Position numbers and translations under genes: made by a program
NCBI GenBank assembly: GCA_902384455.1
Contig: CABMCB010000068.1
Span: 1 to 59,292, forward strand
Source: an uncultured archaeon
Lineage (GTDB): Archaea; Altiarchaeota; Altiarchaeia; IMC4; SCGC-AAA252-I15
Direction: 5' to 3'
Length of the DNA stretch: 59,292 bases
The notes under the pieces: generated by a model
The model's database searches: none
What the model was told of the DNA's origin: nothing
The model's input: only the letters and a program-made list of their open reading frames with translations
In this document: positions 25,575 through 32,374 of the stretch, piece after piece
How positions within the stretch are numbered: the first letter of the stretch is position 1
Layout: every line of letters begins with the position of its first letter

Positions 25575-27119
25575 TTACTTCAGCCGAGCTTCAATCGACT
25601 TAGCAATCTCGGCGTACTTGCCAATGAGCTCTGGGTTGTGGCGGTCGACGTCGAAGGCGAGGAACGTGTCCAGGCCCACCAGCTTGGCTTCGATGCCCTT
25701 TTCCAACACAGCCTCAATCTTGGTCACATCCACAGCAGCGCCGGGAGCTGCACCTGCTGCTTCGGCTCCCTTGGGGGAGTCGGTTGGGATGACCACGGAC
25801 TTGCGAAGATTGGGCGTACCCTTCATCTTCTCCACGTCCTCGACAGCCTGCTTGGCTGCCTGGCCAACCACCGCAATGGCGTCCATGACGCTCTTGCGGA
25901 AATCACGGTCGCTTTCGCTCTTATCAGCCAACGTGTCGCGGAGCGAGTTGTTGGACTGAATCAGCGAAGTGAAGAGGCCCTTCAGCAACGGAGTTGCGTC
26001 CATCGCCTTCTTCACGTCCTCTGGAAGGTCGGCGTCAACCGACTTGTAGAGGTTGTCCTTCTCCAAGGACTTCTGAACCTTCTTGGCCTGGTCCTCGGTC
26101 ATTTCCATCACGAACTTGTCACCGCGACGTGCGATGCGAAGGTCGGTGTCGGTCTTGACAGGAGCGGCCTCCAGGGACTTCTCGAAGTCCTTGTAGGACT
26201 CGATGGCCTTGGAGAGGTGCTTCTGGGTCTTACCCACAGCAGCCACGTGGCCTTCGGCATCTTCCTTCTCGTAGGTTTCGAGAGCCTTCTCGAAGTAGCT
26301 GCCAGCCTTGTTCACACGGGCCAGAACATCAGGGGAAATCTTCTCGCCTGCTTCGACAGCCTTGACGAGAGCGTCCTTGGCTTCAATCAGACGAGCTCCG
26401 GTCTTGTCGAGGTCGGTATCCGAACCATCCTCGAAAGCCTTAGTCAGGTGCTTCTGAGCAGATGCCAGAAGGTCAATGGCCTTCGACATGCCCTTGTTCA
26501 CAACCTTGCCGAGCTTCGGTGCACCGGATTCAGAGCCGCTCGAAGCCGAGGACTTCTCGGAAGGAGCAACGCCCTTCTTCATGCTGGAAGCACTGGAGCA
26601 GGAACCGTCCACGCCCTTCTTCACCGAGGAAGCCGAGCTGGACGAACTTGCGGAAGACTTGGAGCTCTTCGCATCGTCCTTCTTCACGAAGTTTGGAGGG
26701 AGAGCCTTCTTCATGCTGCTCTTCGAAGACTTCGAAGATGCCGAGGAGGCCGAAGACTTGGAGCTCTTGGAGCTCTTTTCCTCAACAGCCTTGGACAACC
26801 CACGGTTCGGGGTAGAAGGAGTCTTCATTTCCTTGTTGGAGTCAGCCAGGCCGTGGCCTTCCTTGAACTTGGTAGCAAAGTTTCCGCTACGCTTCTGTGC
26901 AGGGTGAAGACCCAGCTCAGGATTCTTGACATCCTTCTGCTTGCGGCCAACGCCCGTGCTGGACTCATCGTCCTCGGTCTTCGTTGCCCCGCCCATTGCC
27001 CGCTTGTCAACGGTCATACCCTTTTCGAGTACAACCTTGTTGTCAACAGACTTCTGCAACTGGAGAGTCTCCAGCGCCTTGTCGATGTCTGCTCCGTTTA
27101 CCTTCGCAGTGTCGGCCAT
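25575..27119 (-). CDS. Ser/Lys-rich scaffold-like head protein
   Basis: A 514-residue protein between the prohead protease and the capsid gene, where scaffolding or internal head proteins are encoded. Residues ~115-205 are low complexity, made of SSKSSKSS and SSASS runs interspersed with MKK. Residues ~205-460 are highly helical and charged, with repeated KAIDLLASAQKHL- and KDALVKAVEAG-like segments. The C-terminus is compact. Long helical and disordered regions suit a scaffold that the protease later removes. No direct homology is recognised. The antisense long open frames over this gene are composition artefacts. Confidence 0.7.
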   Translation of the reverse strand: MADTAKVNGADIDKALETLQLQKSVDNKVVLEKGMTVDKRAMGGATKTEDDESSTGVGRKQKDVKNPELGLHPAQKRSGNFATKFKEGHGLADSNKEMKTPSTPNRGLSKAVEEKSSKSSKSSASSASSKSSKSSMKKALPPNFVKKDDAKSSKSSASSSSSASSVKKGVDGSCSSASSMKKGVAPSEKSSASSGSESGAPKLGKVVNKGMSKAIDLLASAQKHLTKAFEDGSDTDLDKTGARLIEAKDALVKAVEAGEKISPDVLARVNKAGSYFEKALETYEKEDAEGHVAAVGKTQKHLSKAIESYKDFEKSLEAAPVKTDTDLRIARRGDKFVMEMTEDQAKKVQKSLEKDNLYKSVDADLPEDVKKAMDATPLLKGLFTSLIQSNNSLRDTLADKSESDRDFRKSVMDAIAVVGQAAKQAVEDVEKMKGTPNLRKSVVIPTDSPKGAEAAGAAPGAAVDVTKIEAVLEKGIEAKLVGLDTFLAFDVDRHNPELIGKYAEIAKSIEARLK

Positions 27120-27174
27120 TGACGTGAACCTCGCTTTGATTTTTTCAAAAATGGTTTTTTACTTCGAATGCGTC

Positions 27175-27200
27175 AAAGAACCCCAAAGTTTTAGGGTTTT
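27175..27200 (-). promoter_or_regulatory. Putative phage late promoter, copy f (divergent)
   Basis: The minus strand reads CCTAAAACTTTGGGGTTCTTT, about 65 nt before the scaffold-candidate ATG. It is the least conserved copy. AACCCC/GGGGTT-type arms could also make a terminator for the protease gene. Confidence 0.35.
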
Positions 27201-27208
27201 TGCAGAAA

Positions 27209-28195
27209 TTAAATTTCCTGGCTGGGAATTTCACCCTCTTGAGCCTTCAGAAGCCGTGCATATTCGATGAGCTTGAGGGCCAGGGCCATATCCGTAAAAC
27301 CGCCCTTTTCCATCGCATATTTAACGATTTCCTCGTCTTCTTCGGGGGAATTCGTGGTGACTTTCAGCTTATTATCCAGGTCCTTAACCCGGAGGGCTGC
27401 CCCGTCTTTTACATCGGGGGAAGGGGTGCCGTCGTGGCCAGCTTCCATACCCTTACCAAATTCTTCTACATCCTCAGCAATGAGCTTTTTCGCCTCAACA
27501 GAAATCTCTTCTGCCAGACGGACGATTTTCTCGAACTGTCCACGGTCGATTTTCGTGTGCTCTTTAATTTCCTTAAGAGGTACTTCAGATTCTTCGCTCT
27601 TCTTCACCAAGTCGGGTTCTGGCACGATAGCCCCGTACTTTTCCTTGAGCGACTTCAGGAGTTCGGCGTATGTCTTGGTATTGACTGGGTTTGCAGTGAT
27701 GGCAATATCCTTGACCCAACACTTCAAAATTCTACCACCCTGCTGGTCAATGACTTTTCCCTCGACACTGAAACCAACCTGACGGTTGTGATTTCCAGAT
27801 GCCAGGGTCTTCATCAAACGATAGATTCCCTGGGCCTCAGGAATATCTTTCAGAAGATAGCCGCGAACGTACAAACCCTTGTTGTCAACAAAAGCTTCTG
27901 TAGGAACGCCCACTTTATGGGCAGCGCCCTTCTGGTGGTCATCGTTGAAATATCCGAACTTCAAGAAGTACGAGGTGTCGATTCCGTAAGGGTCAATGGA
28001 TTCGCCTTCAAGGTCAGTGTCCGAGCTTGAAGCGTACCCACCGATTTTCCAACTCTTGGGGTCGTTGTCAGCTACCGAGGCTGTGAGTGCCTTTTCGAGG
28101 AAGGACTTCTCCATAGGAATGAAGAAGTGAAAACCCTCTTCCTTCAAGTCGGGTGCTGCTTCGGATGCGTTTTCGAGGGTTGGGGCGTCAGGCAC
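27209..28195 (-). CDS. Prohead protease (HK97/U35-type)
   Basis: A 328-residue serine protease that cleaves scaffold and capsid during maturation. The core at residues 49-185 fits the phage prohead protease fold: WKIGGYASSSDTDLEGESID, then FNDDHQ with catalytic His87, GLYVRGYL, QVGFSVEG with catalytic Ser143, and WVKDIAITANPVN. The ~130-residue C-terminal part is charged and helical (KIVRLAEEISVEAKKLIAED) and may act as a scaffold-like extension. It starts at GTG with AAGGAC upstream, and a late-promoter-like motif precedes it. It is the first head gene of the block. Confidence 0.9.
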   Translation of the reverse strand: MPDAPTLENASEAAPDLKEEGFHFFIPMEKSFLEKALTASVADNDPKSWKIGGYASSSDTDLEGESIDPYGIDTSYFLKFGYFNDDHQKGAAHKVGVPTEAFVDNKGLYVRGYLLKDIPEAQGIYRLMKTLASGNHNRQVGFSVEGKVIDQQGGRILKCWVKDIAITANPVNTKTYAELLKSLKEKYGAIVPEPDLVKKSEESEVPLKEIKEHTKIDRGQFEKIVRLAEEISVEAKKLIAEDVEEFGKGMEAGHDGTPSPDVKDGAALRVKDLDNKLKVTTNSPEEDEEIVKYAMEKGGFTDMALALKLIEYARLLKAQEGEIPSQEI

Positions 28196-28225
28196 GGTTT
28201 CTTGTCCTTAATAGGAAGGTGATAA

Positions 28226-28250
28226 ATATACCCAAAATTTGAGGGTAATT
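28226..28250 (-). promoter_or_regulatory. Putative phage late promoter, copy g
   Basis: The minus strand reads TACCCTCAAATTTTGGGTATA, 38 nt before the protease GTG. TACCC/GGGTA arms make it palindromic. Confidence 0.5.
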
Positions 28251-28265
28251 GCCTCTAAACCTTGG

Positions 28266-28285
28266 GTTAGGGTAGATTAACCAAG
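28266..28285 (+). promoter_or_regulatory. Inverted repeat before the rightward membrane gene
   Basis: CCTTGGGTTA and TAACCAAGG form an imperfect inverted repeat (one-base insertion) over a weak -10-like TAGATT. A TTGCCT lies 18 bp upstream. It may be a promoter/operator for the membrane protein gene. Confidence 0.35.
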
Positions 28286-28294
28286 GGGTGCCCT

Positions 28295-28639
28295 ATGGCC
28301 TACCTGGACATTGTGAACTGTGTATTCGAATTTGTAAGCGCTGGGGTTATCTGGTTAAGCGTGTGGCAGCTCTGGACTGATAAGGGTTCCAAAGGCATTC
28401 ACTGGACCCAAGCGGTCTTCTTCTCTCTTGAAAGCCTTTGGAACCTGCACTACTATAATACGTTAGGACAGCCGTTCAGTTTTGCTGCAGGTATCTTCGT
28501 ATTCTTCGGAAACTTAGCGTGGTTGTGGCTGGCTTTCGTGTGGTTTCGGAAGCTAACCGTCCCATTTTCACCAGCGCTCGGTTTACCAGGCTTTTTGCTT
28601 TACTTTGAGAAATTTTTAAAGTCTGTGCGATTTCTCTAA
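28295..28639 (+). CDS. Small polytopic membrane protein
   Basis: A 114-residue protein with about three hydrophobic helices (~5-25, ~38-55, ~62-85). The motif HWTQAVFFSLESLWNLHYYN followed by LGQPFSFAAG resembles small phage membrane proteins of PQ-loop/transporter-like appearance, but I do not know a function. The last ~30 residues (from LTVPFSP on) lie antisense to the sigma gene's 3' end, a 164-bp convergent overlap, and look unconstrained. Confidence 0.65.
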   Translation: MAYLDIVNCVFEFVSAGVIWLSVWQLWTDKGSKGIHWTQAVFFSLESLWNLHYYNTLGQPFSFAAGIFVFFGNLAWLWLAFVWFRKLTVPFSPALGLPGFLLYFEKFLKSVRFL

Positions 28640-29291
28640 AGTTCTGAGCAGGTAGGTCATTCAGACCGAAGTACCTGGAAATAACATCCAGCTCCTCAGG
28701 AAGCAGGCATACCATTAGGCGAGACAGCTCGTCACGAGCTTCCATACGCTCGATAGCCCGCTCGTCCGAATTATGGAGTCGGAAAGCGTTATCGAGCGAG
28801 ACGTTTTTAAACTCGTAGTTCTCCGGGTTATATTCAGAGTGGGGGTCGCCCTTGAGCTTTTCCTTGAACGTCTTTCCCTGGGACTTCGCCTTCTCATATC
28901 TCTTCTTCATCTTCATGTTGGCATAATGGAAGCTTCCAGGGATTCGGACGAGACGAGACTTGTCCTCCAAAGCCCGAAGGATACTTCCGAAGATGTACCA
29001 ACCTGCATGAGTGCTAAACCGTACATTCTTCCGGTAGTCAAAGCACCGAGCAGCCCGAATAAGACCAATGTTTCCCTCTTGGATGATATCAGTCTGGGTC
29101 ATACCCATACTGGTGTAACGGCGAGAAAGGTGGATGACGAGGGGGAGGTTAGCCTCCACCAATTCTTGAATGGCCGTCTGGTCGCCCTTGAGTAGCCGCT
29201 TACCAAGAGCACGTTCCTGCTCTTTGGTCAGGCGGTTAAATACACGAGCGATGTCATTTCGGTATCGGGTAGTGTCTTCAGGTTGGAGCAT
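28476..29291 (-). CDS. Phage sigma-70-family factor 1
   Basis: A 271-residue sigma-70-like protein. Region 2 is NLPLVIHLSRRYTSMGMTQT, DIIQEGNIGLIRAARCFDYR and FSTHAGWYIFGSILRAL, covering core-binding and -10 recognition. Region 4 is PEELDVISRYFGLNDLPAQN plus FREIAQTLKISQSKAKSLVN, a helix-turn-helix. Region 1.1 is absent. A ~50-residue linker replaces much of region 3. The ATG at 29291 is preferred over an in-frame TTG two codons upstream. It overlaps the upstream sigma gene and is likely translated from the same transcript. It probably redirects host RNA polymerase to phage late promoters. Confidence 0.88.
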   Translation of the reverse strand: MLQPEDTTRYRNDIARVFNRLTKEQERALGKRLLKGDQTAIQELVEANLPLVIHLSRRYTSMGMTQTDIIQEGNIGLIRAARCFDYRKNVRFSTHAGWYIFGSILRALEDKSRLVRIPGSFHYANMKMKKRYEKAKSQGKTFKEKLKGDPHSEYNPENYEFKNVSLDNAFRLHNSDERAIERMEARDELSRLMVCLLPEELDVISRYFGLNDLPAQNFREIAQTLKISQSKAKSLVNRALVKMGRLASETTRKPATTTLSFRRIRRYLQQN

Positions 29292-30126
29292 ATTCAATTA
29301 ACCGTTTCCGGCGTCCGCGAAGTTTAACGAGAGCCTTAGTATAACGGGAATGGATGTTCTGGTATGTACAGCCTTGGAGCTTCCCAATCTGTCTGAAGTC
29401 TAAGCGTTCCTTTCCGTTTAACCCGAAAAGGAGTTCAATGATTTCCCGGTCACGCGGTTTTAAGATTTTAAGCAGAGTATCCAAGGCTTCGTTTCTTTTA
29501 TCTTGGAAATCCTTGTTATCCACCTGCTTAAACTCTTCCAGGGACCTGGGGTCCGGGAACATGTTTACGAACAGCATCGGTTTACCAGTATGACTCGTTG
29601 GGACCTCTTTGTCAAGGCTGACTTCACGGTAGGTGCTCAAATGAGCCAGCTCTTCAATCGTTGACATCTTCAAGTACTTCAAGCGAGTCTTGAGAGCTTT
29701 TTTCGTCGGGAGCTTTCCTTTTCTGATATCGGAAGACATCTTTCGAGTCTTTTGGGATACTCTCACAAGACGAGACTTACGGCTGATGGCCCCGAACAAG
29801 CGGTGCTTGACGGAGTAATATGCGTAGGTAGCAAAGCACACTTTTTTGGAAGGGTCGTAGGTGTTGACGGCCCGGATAAGTCCCAGGTTACCTTCTTGAA
29901 TGAGGTCGGAAAAAGGAATACCGCAACCCACATACCTCTTGGAGAGGTAGATAGGGATTTTCAGGTTGTGCTTAATAAGGAGTTCTCGGGATTCGGTATC
30001 CTCTGGGTTGTGTTGGATACGTTGGCCAAGCTCAATCTCTTGGGCTTTAGTCAGCCTGGGGATTGTCTGCACCATAGCGCAGTACTTGTCAGCGTCTTCT
30101 AAAGTTCCGCCATTCAAGAAAGACAT
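29278..30126 (-). CDS. Phage sigma-70-family factor 2
   Basis: A 282-residue sigma-70-like paralogue of the downstream gene. The N-terminus has IPRLTKAQEIELGQRIQ (region 1.2-like). Region 2 has HNLKIPIYLSKRYVGCGIPF, SDLIQEGNLGLIRAVNTYDP and FATYAYYSVKHRLFGAIS. Region 4 has LKPRDREIIELLFGLNGKER and FRQIGKLQGCTYQNIHSRYT. The two factors differ strongly in region 4, so they may recognise different -35 elements or lack -35 dependence. Tandem sigma genes ahead of the structural operon suit a staged late switch. No SD-rich leader is evident. Confidence 0.88.
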   Translation of the reverse strand: MSFLNGGTLEDADKYCAMVQTIPRLTKAQEIELGQRIQHNPEDTESRELLIKHNLKIPIYLSKRYVGCGIPFSDLIQEGNLGLIRAVNTYDPSKKVCFATYAYYSVKHRLFGAISRKSRLVRVSQKTRKMSSDIRKGKLPTKKALKTRLKYLKMSTIEELAHLSTYREVSLDKEVPTSHTGKPMLFVNMFPDPRSLEEFKQVDNKDFQDKRNEALDTLLKILKPRDREIIELLFGLNGKERLDFRQIGKLQGCTYQNIHSRYTKALVKLRGRRKRLIEYAPT

Positions 30127-30195
30127 GGAAATCCTTTATTTTAAAAGCGTTAATCCACAGTCTCAGTATACAAGTTTTCTGGACGAGACACTACA

Positions 30196-30208
30196 GACGG
30201 TGTATACT
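30196..30208 (+). promoter_or_regulatory. Rightward early-type promoter (ACGGTGTATACT)
   Basis: ACGGTGTATACT repeats the 22.5-kb promoters. Here an AGGTGGAGAG ribosome-binding site and ATG follow the -10 by 17 nt. It drives the start of the long rightward gene run. Confidence 0.55.
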
Positions 30209-30225
30209 ATAGGTGGAGAGATACA

Positions 30226-30447
30226 ATGATAAAGACACACGAGGTTATGGTCAAGTTGAGCGCTTTGAGGGAGGGTTCTGAGGACAATCCCCTTGCCAAC
30301 TTCTTAACCACCCTGGACAAGGATGAACGAGTCATTGGGGTTGTTAAACTCAACACGAAACCTGTTTTCAGTGAAACTCACATTACAGGGCGCTGTTGTG
30401 ACGATATTACGATACACTTCCTGGTCATAACGAGAACCAAGGACTGA
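30226..30447 (+). CDS. Small hypothetical early protein
   Basis: Unrecognised 73-residue protein, the first gene of the rightward run. It has a mixed alpha/beta pattern and a GRCCDDITIHFLVI segment. GGTGGAGAG precedes the ATG. It is expressed from a GGTGTATACT promoter. Confidence 0.65.
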   Translation: MIKTHEVMVKLSALREGSEDNPLANFLTTLDKDERVIGVVKLNTKPVFSETHITGRCCDDITIHFLVITRTKD

Positions 30448-30449
30448 CC

Positions 30450-30719
30450 ATGAGTCGCTCCCGGAGAAAGACACCCGTGGGCGGGTTCACAACAGCGGAG
30501 TCTGAAAAGGACTTCAAGCGCGAATGTAACTCGGCCTTCAGGGCAAGGCAGCGCAGGTTGATTCAAAAGCTCCACCAAGAGCCTGAAGGGGATGCAGACA
30601 TTCACCTCCCAAGGCACCTCAGAGACGTGGTTGAGCCTTGGTCGGGTCCTAAAGATGGTAAGTGTTACTTTGGTAACATGGACGACAAGGCCTTCGTAAA
30701 GAAGCACATGCGTAAATAA
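30450..30719 (+). CDS. Basic phage protein (MSRSRRK family)
   Basis: An 89-residue basic protein beginning MSRSRRKTPVGGFTTAESEK. This opening followed by Arg/Lys-rich helices (KRECNSAFRARQRRLIQKLH) recurs in many phage hypothetical proteins of unknown function. A nucleic-acid-binding role is plausible from charge. It lies 2 nt after the previous gene. Confidence 0.7.
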   Translation: MSRSRRKTPVGGFTTAESEKDFKRECNSAFRARQRRLIQKLHQEPEGDADIHLPRHLRDVVEPWSGPKDGKCYFGNMDDKAFVKKHMRK

Positions 30720-30722
30720 GGG

Positions 30723-30751
30723 TTGACAGCTCCTAGGAAATAGGGTACTAT
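30723..30751 (+). promoter_or_regulatory. Sigma-70 promoter for zinc-ribbon/tRNA/RNA segment
   Basis: TTGACA, 17 bp, TACTAT, then ACACAC and the ATG. The start point should fall at or next to the ATG, predicting a leaderless mRNA. It would also transcribe the tRNA and structured RNA downstream. Confidence 0.7.
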
Positions 30752-30757
30752 ACACAC

Positions 30758-30934
30758 ATGCGATACGACTTCTACTGTAAAGACGAGTCCTGTGGAGAAG
30801 TGCTACGGGACGTAGACATGTTGTCGACGGACCCCTACCCGTCGTGCCCCAAGTGTGGCAAGCCGGTTGAACGCTTGTTCGACCAGCAGAACATCACACT
30901 CCGTGGGTTGACGACTCCTGGTAGGGGTAGCTGA
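30758..30934 (+). CDS. Small zinc-ribbon protein, 58 aa
   Basis: This intact 58-codon gene encodes MRYDFYCKDESCGEV and SCPKCGKPVERL: four cysteines at 7, 12, 31 and 34 form a probable FmdB-type zinc ribbon. The tail is Gly/Thr-rich. It lies directly behind a consensus promoter with no room for a ribosome-binding site. A transcription- or translation-related regulatory role is possible. Confidence 0.7.
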   Translation: MRYDFYCKDESCGEVLRDVDMLSTDPYPSCPKCGKPVERLFDQQNITLRGLTTPGRGS

Positions 30935-30944
30935 CCGGATACAT

Positions 30945-31024
30945 GGCGGGGTAGAGGAGTCCGGTACCTCGGGAGGTTCATACCCTCTGTCATTACGCAG
31001 GTTCAAATCCTGCCCCCGCTACCA
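30945..31024 (+). tRNA. tRNA with CAU anticodon (Met or Ile2), CCA encoded
   Basis: GGCGGGG pairs with CCCCGCT; the D-stem GAGG/CCTC, anticodon stem GGAGG/CCTCT with loop TTCATAC, and T-arm GCAGG-TTCAAAT-CCTGC are all present. The 3' ACCA is encoded. The variable region is 8 nt, longer than the usual 4-5. The anticodon CAU could mean elongator Met or lysidine-modified Ile. It is followed within 4 nt by a structured RNA. Confidence 0.8.
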
Positions 31025-31027
31025 AAT

Positions 31028-31234
31028 GTTCCAGCGCAAGCTGGGTTTTCTCCTACCCCGCACTCGAAGCGGGGACATGGAACTAAGTCTCACCACGTAA
31101 CAGCGGTGAGAATAAGGGTTAGCCGAAAACCCTCCGGTGACAGGAAGGAAATCCGTAGCGACCAACTACGGGGGCCTGGGGAGGTCCATTACGCAGCCGA
31201 GGCAAGGTAAGGCCGTCAGAACCCACTGTCACCC
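31028..31234 (+). ncRNA. Large structured RNA after the tRNA, unknown class
   Basis: A ~207-nt non-coding stretch with many nested stems: GTTCCA/TGGAAC closing CCAGC-GCAA-GCTGG and CCCCGC/GCGGGG; TCTCACC/GGTGAGA; GGGTT/AACCC; and a domain closed by GGTGACAG/CTGTCACC containing CCGTAG/CTACGG. Inside that domain GAAGGAAATCC and GTCAGAACCCA weakly recall RNase P conserved regions, but the rest does not fit. It likely shares the transcript of the zinc-ribbon gene and tRNA. No matching RNA family is recognised. Confidence 0.65.
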
Positions 31235-31252
31235 CATTTTAAGAGGCGTAGC

Positions 31253-31507
31253 ATGAAAGACCCGAAGGACACCAAGAAAGGACTTAAACCTGAGTACCCC
31301 CAGAACCTGGGATGGAAATGCCCTGTTTGCGGTCGCGGCAATTCTCCATTCACGACAACATGCCCGTGTGTGCAGGCGGTCCCGAAGTGGCCTACCCAGC
31401 CTTCGTGGCCTGACACACCGTGGGTGCCCTACCAGCCGCCGTACACTCCGTGGTACCCTGGTCCGTATTATCAAGGCCCAACCTGTCAGAGCCGTGGAGC
31501 AGTCTAA
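31253..31507 (+). CDS. Zinc-finger protein with Trp/Pro/Tyr-rich tail
   Basis: An 84-residue protein. WKCPVCGRGNSPFTTTCPC (residues 21-39) is a four-cysteine zinc ribbon. Residues ~43-77 are extremely rich in Pro, Trp and Tyr (WPDTPWVPYQPPYTPWYPG), probably an extended, unstructured tail. AAGAGGCGTAGC precedes the ATG. Its stop overlaps the next ATG (TAATG). Function unknown. Confidence 0.7.
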   Translation: MKDPKDTKKGLKPEYPQNLGWKCPVCGRGNSPFTTTCPCVQAVPKWPTQPSWPDTPWVPYQPPYTPWYPGPYYQGPTCQSRGAV

Positions 31508-32034
31508 TGGGCAAGTACCTGTCGGCTGAAGAAATAGAACGCCTCCAAATTGGTATGGGTGCTGATGGGTATCCCATAGCACTTCGTGACTTGTACGAAC
31601 CTTACCTCACCATGCTTCGCAGAGCTGTTATCCAAGCGAAGCAGGTTGAGGCTGTCAAAGAAACAGTAGACAGTATAAACAAAGACATTGATGAGTCTGG
31701 CCTTTCACTCGTTCAATATCTTCGACAGCACAAGACCCAGGCCTTCAAGGTTAAGGAGTGGCTCAAGAAGCACGGCGAGATTGGTCTGAAGGAATCCTTA
31801 TTCGAAGACAACGGGATTGGGTCCGCCCGACTGGCCGCTATTATTCACGTGCTTCGTAATCGAGAAAGAATGAATATCAAGACGAAATGGGTGTATACTG
31901 GAAAAAGAAAGCGCGTTGGGCGCTACATCCTCTATAAGGGTGACTGGGATGGCATTATCGAAGAAGCGAAAGCCGCAACCCCGCAGAAGCCGCAAGAAGA
32001 CCTTTTCACAGGACCCACCGTACCTGTCGCTTGA
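31507..32034 (+). CDS. Helical phage protein, winged-helix-like C-terminus
   Basis: A 175-residue protein. The start at 31507 is set by TAATG coupling. Residues ~30-80 are charged helices. Residues ~85-150 (EIGLKESLFEDNGIGSARLA, then RNRERMNIKTKWVYTGKRKR) look like a winged-helix DNA-binding fold with a basic wing. It could be a small regulator, but no family is recognised. A GGTGTATACT element occurs inside it at 31890-31899. Confidence 0.65.
   Translation: MGKYLSAEEIERLQIGMGADGYPIALRDLYEPYLTMLRRAVIQAKQVEAVKETVDSINKDIDESGLSLVQYLRQHKTQAFKVKEWLKKHGEIGLKESLFEDNGIGSARLAAIIHVLRNRERMNIKTKWVYTGKRKRVGRYILYKGDWDGIIEEAKAATPQKPQEDLFTGPTVPVA
31887..31899 (+). promoter_or_regulatory. Possible internal early promoter (GGGTGTATACT)
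   Basis: ATGGGTGTATACT lies inside a coding region 50 nt before the 31949 ATG. It shares the conserved core of the rightward promoters but may be coincidental coding sequence (WVYTG). Confidence 0.3.
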
Positions 32035-32374
32035 AGACGAACGTGCCTTCCTCCGCATGGAAATGGAAGGACTCGTCGAAGCCAACATCCAAACCGCAGT
32101 TCAAAAAGCTCTCGAAGAAGACCGCGCTCTCACCGAATCCCTTATCAAGGACTGGGGTGAGAGATATTGGGGCAAGCTCACAGCAGAACAGGTCATTGAC
32201 CATGTTCGTTTCTGGAGAGCTCAGGGAGAGCGTAGTGCCCAGAAACGGGTAACTAAACCGGAGGTAGTACATGAAGAAGAGAGTGCTGATGATGTTGATG
32301 GCGTTGTTTGTGACTGCAGCGGTTTCCCGTGCGGACACAGCAACAGTGACGGACGGAAAGCTGACGGTATCTAA
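31949..32374 (+). CDS. Basic/charged helical phage protein, overlapping both neighbours
   Basis: A 141-residue frame from ATG-GCA-TTA. Residues 1-20 are very basic (KKRKPQPRRSRKK), then charged helices (EMEGLVEANIQTAVQKALEE and LTAEQVIDHVRFWRAQGE). It overlaps the previous gene by 86 nt and the next by 104 nt, unusual even for this phage. The last ~30 residues (Cys/Gly/Asp-rich) coincide with the signal peptide of the next gene, so the real stop region may be under little constraint. The first 110 residues look protein-like. Confidence 0.5.
   Translation: MALSKKRKPQPRRSRKKTFSQDPPYLSLEDERAFLRMEMEGLVEANIQTAVQKALEEDRALTESLIKDWGERYWGKLTAEQVIDHVRFWRAQGERSAQKRVTKPEVVHEEESADDVDGVVCDCSGFPCGHSNSDGRKADGI

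Noticed and set aside
24212..25603. 463-codon plus-strand open frame antisense to the capsid gene
   Set aside because: Shadow of the high-GC capsid codons; His/Arg/Val-rich product without domain character.
25539..27122. 527-codon plus-strand open frame antisense to the scaffold candidate
   Set aside because: It mirrors the biased Ser/Lys/Leu codons of the minus-strand gene, has a low-complexity Leu/Arg/His product, and has no ribosome-binding site or context.
571..28250. The TAAATTTTGGG sites as ordinary terminators
   Set aside because: Copies d and g could fold, but copies c and e lack complementary GC arms, and all lie upstream of starts; kept as a promoter proposal with the terminator option noted.
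31028..31234. Firm assignment as RNase P RNA
   Set aside because: Only two short segments resemble conserved regions; P2/P3 and the specificity domain are not evident.
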